From Astrocystis sublimbata (lineage: Eukaryota > Ascomycota > Sordariomycetes > Xylariales > Xylariaceae), in assembly GCA_022453515.1 (NCBI GenBank), contig JAJNNY010000040.1, forward strand, positions 186,001 to 250,000: 64,000 nucleotides of DNA. Reading direction: 5' to 3'. Below are positions 57,648 through 64,000 of the stretch, piece after piece; positions within the stretch are counted from its first letter, which is position 1, and each line of letters begins with the position of its first letter. The position numbers and the translations under genes are program-made. Under the pieces are notes generated by a model. It saw only the letters and a program-made list of their open reading frames with translations. It was not told the DNA's origin and made no database searches.

Positions 57648-60015
57648 TTACCCATGCGCAATTGTTGTTTCCTGATCCTCGGATACCGTCTGATTAGCCA
57701 GGCCAGGGTGCTCTTGAAGGTCAACGCGAGCCTCTGAACTTGCGCTGTCATCTCTGTCGACTGCTATCGAGCTTCCATCTGTTGATATCAACGATCTTCT
57801 TTCGATGAGAGGATCGTGGGTTTCTGAATTCTGCTCCTCGATACTCCCCTCCGACCCCAGATCCTCGCTCGCCGGTGGGTCTGCTCTTGGCACCTCTGTT
57901 ATTGTAGGTGTTCCGCTACGCGTCTTGGTCAGAATCGGATGACTAGGGTCGCGTATGTCCAATACTCCTAGCTTCTCCCCGTATTCCGTGATAGGGACGA
58001 AGTCCGTAGCCTTCGACCAATTTCCGAAGCCCAACTCCTCGTGGGCCAATCGCTGTAGCTGCATTGTGTTGTTGGTCACCCACTCCAACTGCGTATAGTG
58101 AGTCTTTGTATTGTGACGTTGGATCCAGTTCGTCAGGGGTTCGATAACAAGCTGGAGGACGATGATGAGGCCCCCAACGGCAAGGATGATGACCGTTCCT
58201 AGAACGCTGAAGGATGTGTATTGGCCTGCTTTTCGGATTTTCTACCAGAAGCGTCAGCAGAGACCTTTAAATTGCAATGGTGGCGAGGAACAAACCTGAC
58301 TATGACACAAAAACTTCTCATCTGTCGAATCTGGCCTCGCAAGCCAGGGGTCAATTCGAGCGTCAATGGGGCCAGCGGCTACGTCAACATAAAGCCTCTG
58401 AATAGTGGCCAACGATGCGTAGAACCAATTCTGCACCTCCGTTTGCCACTGATTGTTAGGGAGTGGACTCTGTACACTCGACTGCAGGCCAAATCGAGCC
58501 GTCAAAGATGCAATGCCTATTTGCCGAACGATGGTCCTGATGTCGGCCAGATTCAATGCGTAGGATGCATACAACCAATTCATATAGCGCTGCATTCTTG
58601 GATCGTCAGGCCACAGTGATCTCACAGAGTCCCCGTGATCGAAACCGCTATTCAAAGGCTCGCAGATTGGCTGACCGCCAGGCTGGGGTCGGCAGAATTG
58701 CTCCTGGTTGGAACATGCTAGGACCGTGGCTGGCTCATCGGCGTGATAAAATTCATTGGCGTCTCCTTTTTCGACGGACGGACTGTATAACCCGGCTGGA
58801 GAGTGAGCAGAAAACCAGGGATCGTCAACCTTGCCAGAATATATGATATTGTTGGCTGACAAAAAGAATAGAACCACTTCCGCGTTTGGGCGCACCAGTT
58901 CCCTGATGGGCTGAAACTCAGAAAAGTATAATTCTTCCTCAGTGTTGCCATACGCTTGGAGGGTTCTGTTTCTCTTGTCAGCTTCATGGCTTGTGAGTAC
59001 TAAGTCTTAATCTAGGGGATCACACATACCCGAGGCTGTAGTCTTCTTGAAGATGACCATATGTGCGATTATGAGCCACGAATGGAGCGACCGGCTGAGT
59101 AAAAGAATAGTTCCCATACCCGGGCGGATAGCCTACCAACTTGCCATAAAGATACTTCATAACAGGCCTAGCCGGCTCGGTCACATTATCATATACCGCG
59201 TACCCCTCCGTCTTGATTGGGGCACAGTATGCAGTCCGTCGGAGAAGAAATTGATTTTCAGGTGGAGTATTGATCCCCAAGTCGTTGATGCTATCCAGAT
59301 ATCCAGTGTCTAACAGCAAACTCGTGTCATGCTCTTTGCAGATTGTAGCATCAAAAGGACATGATGCGTTTGAGATGACCTTCACAGCGAGCCGCTCTTT
59401 GACAAAGTCGTCGCACTTCGTCGAACTTGTGATGTTGTTGTAGCATCGTGTGGCGTATTCCTGACTCGCGACGATCTTTTCAGTGAGGTAGGGGCTGAGG
59501 ATGGTCGAGATACCATTCGCGTCGGGGTTTTGACGATAGTCTGGTATGCCGCAGTTGGTACCAGCGAGCAGAACTTGGTCGCCTGGGGCCGTTGTCACTT
59601 GCGAGGAGAAGATACCTGCAACGGCAAAGAGGAGGAAGCTAGCTAGGGCGACTGCCAGCATAGATGCAATACGACCCCAGAGCCGTCGCGCCCCTTTTCT
59701 CCACGCCCACAGCATGCGCGCTAGCTGTTCCGAGCCTTGCAAGCCGGTTGTGGAGTTGCGTAATATGACCTGTCGCTGATGATATACGCCGTCTTGCTCT
59801 TCGGCAGAAGACAACTTGTAATGAAAAGCGAAGCACGCCAGCCTCCAGAACATTGTTCCGGCAAAGGAAACATACAACGCGAGAAATGCTACAAGCAGCG
59901 CCCCATTCCGATCCGTCACTGTGAGAGTCGATCCGAGAACACGGCCGTGAGACCAGTTGGTCCATATGCCAACATAGATATCCTTGTCATTGATTGAAAC
60001 TCCGACTGTACTCAT
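57648..60015 (-). CDS. Fungal polytopic membrane protein with large extracytoplasmic domain
   Basis: Three exons: 59030-60015, 58296-58989 and 57648-58241, phases 2 and 0, about 757 residues from the ATG at 60015. Hydrophobic segments lie near the start, at residues ~40-60 (GALLVAFLALYVSFAGTMFW) and ~125-145 (MLAVALASFLLFAVAGIF), and in the third exon (SVLGTVIILAVGGLIIVLQL). Between them is a Cys- and N-glycosylation-rich region of about 400 residues, followed by an acidic cytoplasmic tail. The frame is open further 5' (EPLTLSSDPLLFTPLVFIAY) after a possible CACAG acceptor near 60088, so an upstream exon may add residues and another helix. I know the layout from uncharacterised fungal proteins; no function is assigned. 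Confidence 0.75.
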
Positions 60016-62105
60016 GGCGATGACATAGGCGATGAAAACAAGAGGTGTAAACAATAAAGGGTCGCTTGACAATGTGAGGGGTTCCTGTGATTTTTGGTTT
60101 TCAACGTTTGTTCAACCAAACCAATCTATTGCCAATGAACGGGCAACCCGGATCTATAAGAATTTTGAAGCGTTGAGGAACTCAAGCGGCAAATTACAAT
60201 ACTAAACTTAGCATGAATCTGCCTTGGGCGTCCCCAGCACCTGCACAATGGCCTGCGTGCAGGCCATACAACCACCTACCTCGTAAAGGGTCGCCCAGCT
60301 TCCAGAGCATCATCAGCCCCCAACATACCTAACTACACCATTCGCGACAATGGAGAAAGGACATCTAGCTGGCCTTCCAATAACAACTAAATGGTGAAAT
60401 TCTGGTATACTATCAACTCTATCGTGGCTTCGCCTCGTTCGTATCAGATATTAATGTCACGCAGTGGAGTCCTTGCATCATAGGGTGTCGCTGAGAATAG
60501 TCCCTGCATACTAAGGTGTCATCGAGAATCGACCTTGCATCTCCCTAGGCTGTACCCCAATAATCTACGCTTTCATGGGCTTGCAAGAATGGTTTAAACG
60601 CTTGTATTGGGGAAGAGGACATGAGCCGTAGACGAGGCCTAGGGTTATAAGCAGTCGTACCGGACTCGCTACTACGGAGGGGAGTGGTAAGTGCTAGCCA
60701 CCATAACTAGGACCTCCGACCACCTCAAAAACCACCCTCTTCGTGGGAGGTGGAAAAAAGAGAGGTGACGAGGAAAAGATCCCTCGCGTAGAACCTGGGG
60801 CGAAGCCGCCCCTTACAAGGGGGCCACACGGGCCAGGCCTGTACGGACGCTAGCCTGTTGGGACGTAGAACCTATCATTAAAAGGCTAAATTTGGAATGA
60901 TTACGAGGTCCTTAGGTAAGGTATGTCAAGGTGTGTAGGGCTTAGACAGGGTTTTTGGCCAACGTCGCGCGGATAGACTAGGGCGTGTTGACAAGGGTAG
61001 TTTTGGTGTTCTTATGTCTCGTCATCTCGAATTGTGCAAAAACATTTACTTGCTCAAGCCTTACAGGGGCCTCAGCGTCTGTGCGTGGTACACACATTTT
61101 ATCCGTTGCGCACCTCGTATGTAGCAATCTGAACCCCTGTATCTACAGCCGACTACCTGCAACTCGAGCGCAAAGTTTCGTCGCCCCAGGGAAACATTAC
61201 TTGTAACCATCCTCAAGTAAACTAGTTATGTTACCTACTTAATTATCCTAGGGCCAGGCGGGGGCTACTACCATAGTAATTAGCTAATTAATCGAGGCAG
61301 GCACGCAGGGTTATGTGAAGACGCACCCCCTTCGAGCGCAAGGGTATTATGGGCTGATCGCCTCCACCTCCACTATTCTCAAGGTGGGTGGTATGGCTTT
61401 ATGTAGTATAATTCACACCTGATTCCTCGGCAGTGTAAGCACAAGATCAGCTAGGGCAGAATATCCTGGCAGTAGCAGTAACGACGAATGAGTTTATACC
61501 CAGCTCTGACATCTAGGTTCAATTAGAGTCTATAGAGCAATTGAGGTTATTTCCCCCCTGCTCACCTAATAATTGCAGGGGGTCGAAATGTACTCACAGC
61601 CACAGGAGTACTTAACGCCACACTTTTACTTACGCTACATATTCAGATCATAAATACCACCTATTGAAATCAAAAAAAAAAAAAAGTTGCGTAAGGGCCG
61701 GCTAAAGCGAGGACCAGACCGTAAGGGATAGCGGCCGAGTTCCTAGAAGTCCAACCCTCATAGGCGGAGCCCTCTCTAGCGAGTCTAGTTCTATAAGCAA
61801 TAATAAACGCGTTAAATAGGTACTCTTATAGCTACAGCTACTCAAAAACAGTAGGGTATTGCTAAGTAAGCAGAAGGGAGGTAATCTCGTCTTATCTAAT
61901 CACTCGTTCAATTACAATCAGTACATTAGTGACGAGCTTACTAATGAAAGCCGATAATGATAAAAGATAAACTCGACCTGAGCAGGGGGGATAATTATTA
62001 CTGCTTAAAGCAAAAGCATTGTTGCTTCGATAAGCGACGTCTAAGTCTATAGAGTCATCTGTTGATGAATTCCTTGTCTAAAAAACCAACGTTACACTGT
62101 TCCAT
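60016..62105. other. Gene-free, repeat-like stretch
   Basis: About 2 kb rich in CTA/TAG words, with a 31-nt tandem repeat at 60468 and a run of 14 A near 61671-61684. From the A run to about 61980, one plus frame reads as protein-like sequence broken by scattered TAA/TAG where CAA/CAG would fit. That pattern is expected of repeat-induced point mutation in an old transposable element. No terminal repeats or recognisable enzyme motifs were found, so the element type stays unknown. Confidence 0.35.
60468..60549 (+). repeat. 31-nt tandem repeat, about 2.5 copies
   Basis: Unit 1 is 60468-60498, unit 2 is 60499-60529, and a partial third follows. Shared words are AGTCC(T/C)TGCAT, AGGGTGTC or AAGGTGTC, and (G/C)(C/A)T(G/C)GAGAAT; copies 1 and 2 differ at about six positions. 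Confidence 0.75.
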
Positions 62106-63552
62106 TCAGTGTGCCGCAAGTATGCGACGGTCGATTCTCAATCTCGCAGCGCTGAGTACAACTCCTCCTGCAAGGAGTGTGGCGCCGGTCCATAAGCCCA
62201 GACCTAGATATCCCCCACGAAGAAGAATTTGCCCGCTTATGGGAGTTCCGACTAGGGCACTGATGTAGGTAAATCGTCAGCATTTTCACACATTTCAGGT
62301 ACTTATAAAGCTTGACGTACGTGATGGAAACCGAACCGATCAACAGCCCGGCTGCTGTCCCCTGATGTTCCCGCTTCGCAATCTTGCCTGCGCAAGCACT
62401 TTGCAGGCTGATGACTGCACCGGAGGTGAAACCATACGCGATGGACCAGACGACCATGCCCGGAAGGTTGTAAGCTGCCGTCCAGGTAAAACCAATCACG
62501 CCTGAGATCAAAACACAGACGGCGCAGATGTTGAAGTGCCCGTACGTATCGGCCAAGTGGCCTGGTATGACCCGTCCGAAGAAAGACGCCGCGTTGATAG
62601 CAGAGATGAGATAAAATGCTGTGGACGATGACACCCCATGGTCAACGGCGTAAGTAGAGATATAGAAAAATGGTGTGAATAAGCCCAGATAGGTGAGCGC
62701 GAATCCCAGGCACAGTAACACAAAGGTGAAATTCCTGAGAAGTAAGCAAGCTGGGTATTTCGGCGTAGGCTCTTCACTTGGAGTTGGAGCGGGATTGTTG
62801 TTGTTGTTGTTGTTGTTGTCGGGCACGGAAGTCTCTCCATCCGATGTCTTCTCTGGATCTACCGGTTGAGGCGGCGCTTTCGGGGCGTCCCTGACGGTCA
62901 GGCAAGCGACTGCGAGAAGGGGAATCATGAAGAAGCCAACAGCCCTCTGGGTCCATCCAAAGCTCACGCCGTCCGAATAGAGCAGCTGCTCCAGGAAGAT
63001 CGGCCAGATGATTCCTCCGATAGAGGAGCCACCTACGGCAATTCCAAGCGCAAGCCCGCGACGATGAGGCATTCGACGCAGAACTACTGCGACAGAAGGT
63101 GTGAACAGTAGCGACATGCTTGCACCAAGCAGCACGGATTGCGACAAGAAAAGCTGGTAGTACTGGGTGGCGAGCGAAGATAGGAAGATGGCTATCAACA
63201 TGCCAAAGCTCCCAGTTACAAACATTTTCTGCTACATATCAGCAAAGATGTACAACCTTATGGTCATAGGTTTTGAATGACTGTTACTTACCGTAGGGCC
63301 AACTTTATCAACCAGTATGCCACACACAGGCGATCCGATATAAAGAAAGAAGATAGCTACAGAACCAATCCATGATATGTCGGAGTCGGTATACTGCTTG
63401 AGAAGTCCAGTGGCGTAGTACTGCTGGTAAACACCGAAAGCGTTGAGTATTCCAACGTTACAGAACAAGGCAAGCGAAGCACCTGTTACGGCCAACCAGG
63501 AATGAACCGCGTTGTAGTTGGGTGGCGGTGGTGGTGCTAAAGGGCCTGTCAT
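62106..63552 (-). CDS. Major facilitator superfamily transporter, monocarboxylate-transporter-like
   Basis: Three exons: 63292-63552, 62321-63231 and 62106-62259, introns 60 and 61 nt, all phases consistent, 441 residues. The exon 3 frame ends in RILAAH at TGA 62106-62108. Twelve hydrophobic segments can be traced in two halves, with YIGSPVCGILVDKVGPT as the loop 2-3 motif and RRGLALGIAVGGSSIGGIIW as the family-typical helix 5 region. A long central loop carries a run of eight Asn (62794-62817). The fungal MCT-like branch moves monocarboxylates, riboflavin or secondary metabolites; the substrate is unknown. The neighbour at 63937 may be a divergently transcribed regulator, a layout common for cluster-linked carriers. 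Confidence 0.9.
62794..62817 (-). repeat. AAC trinucleotide run coding poly-Asn in the MFS central loop
   Basis: Seven AAC plus one AAT codon in frame; likely variable in length and tolerated because it lies in the loop between helices 6 and 7. Confidence 0.9.
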
Positions 63553-63936
63553 GGCGACGGGGATGGTCGTATAGTTGGTGAAATGTTGGTGCTGGCAATA
63601 AAATTGACAAGGATCAAGCCGTCATCGAGACTTTCTTTGATATTTCTCCCAATCCCGAGACATCTACCGTGTGTGAATTAGATTCTGTATAATAAGAAAA
63701 TATTAGATACTCAACAGCATTTATAAGTTGTTCTTTAAAGAATAAGATGCTTAGTGCTGAATCTCTTGGCAGGGGTAGTCCATGGAGGTCCACGGACACT
63801 TCGGCCGCAAAATGGTTAAAAGCGGGCCAGGCTGACCATTGCGAAAAACTATATCCCATGGACTCTCCGCGGACCTCGAGTCAACCCCTTTACTCCATGG
63901 TGACATAATCGCAGAATCCACCCACCCTCCGAGGCG
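63553..63936. promoter_or_regulatory. Divergent intergenic region of MFS gene and possible regulator gene
   Basis: 384 bp between the MFS ATG (63552, minus) and the ATG at 63937 (plus). It contains CGG/CCG pairs such as TTCGGCCGC near 63801 that could suit Zn2Cys6 binding, but no defined site is claimed. Confidence 0.35.
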
Positions 63937-64000
63937 ATGAAACGCAAAGCAACAGAACAGCCGTCGGGTCAGCCCCGGCAACTCGCAGTCTCCTGCACCA
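63937..64000 (+). CDS. Possible start of a Zn2Cys6 transcription factor (3' end outside window)
   Basis: ATG at 63937 opens a frame to the window end: 21 codons reading MKRKATEQPSGQ and then PRQLAVSCT. A basic Ser/Gln/Pro-rich leader followed by an A-C-T type entry is how many fungal Zn2Cys6 binuclear cluster proteins begin, with C-x2-C following directly. Only the first cysteine is inside the window, so this is an inference from style and from the divergent position next to an MFS gene. Confidence 0.35.
   Translation, partial: MKRKATEQPSGQPRQLAVSCT

Noticed and set aside
60985..61206. 73-codon ORF with a hydrophobic start resembling a signal peptide
   Set aside because: Lies in the repeat-like stretch, begins with a generic hydrophobic run and has no family resemblance.
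1..64000. CRISPR array, rRNA operon or bacterial-type operons
   Set aside because: No regularly spaced repeats or rRNA sequence; introns and gene families are clearly fungal.

Overview
The window looks like nuclear DNA of a filamentous ascomycete (Pezizomycotina). The signs are short GT-AG introns of about 50-100 nt with CTAAC/CTGAC-like branch sites, two HET (heterokaryon incompatibility) domain genes, a NUC-2/PHO81-type SPX-ankyrin-GDPD regulator, a secreted GH28 pectinase, an APP1-domain secreted protein and an MFS carrier. No species can be named from sequence alone. All gene models are hand-spliced: exon junctions were checked for phase and for continuity of recognisable protein motifs.

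Layout. 1-20 kb is gene-poor: the 3' end of a calcineurin-like phosphoesterase, an orphan Ser/Thr-rich single-pass membrane ORF (3.6 kb), a spliced 82-residue Cys-containing protein (9.8 kb), a hypothetical protein with 28-residue repeats (13 kb), a degenerate tRNA-like element (15.4 kb) and a secreted, probably GPI-anchored APP1-domain protein (16.6-18.1 kb). A HET gene follows (20.1-22.6 kb). From 23 to 43 kb lies a conserved housekeeping block: prefoldin subunit 4, PRMT5/Skb1, SmF, a CXXC zinc-binding DUF866 protein, a mitochondrial PPR-like protein, PHO81/NUC-2 and the i-AAA protease YME1. From 44 kb on the window is mixed: a second tRNA-like element, a small orphan gene with a duplicated 5' region, a polytopic membrane protein cut short by an in-frame TGA, argininosuccinate synthase in 18 exons (one of 5 nt), a frameshifted HET pseudogene, a GH28 pectinase, a three-exon membrane protein, a repeat-like gene-free stretch (60-62 kb), and an MFS transporter facing what may be the first codons of a Zn2Cys6 regulator at the window edge.

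The genes do not form one pathway. The core block serves proteostasis (prefoldin, YME1), RNA processing and methylation (SmF, PRMT5), mitochondrial gene expression (PPR) and phosphate sensing (PHO81). The flanks carry non-self recognition, plant cell wall degradation and transport genes. I found no clear undescribed multi-gene system. The most notable signals are the extreme fragmentation of the argininosuccinate synthase gene, the paired tRNA-like elements with matching 3' tails, and the fresh-looking lesions in the membrane protein and the second HET gene.
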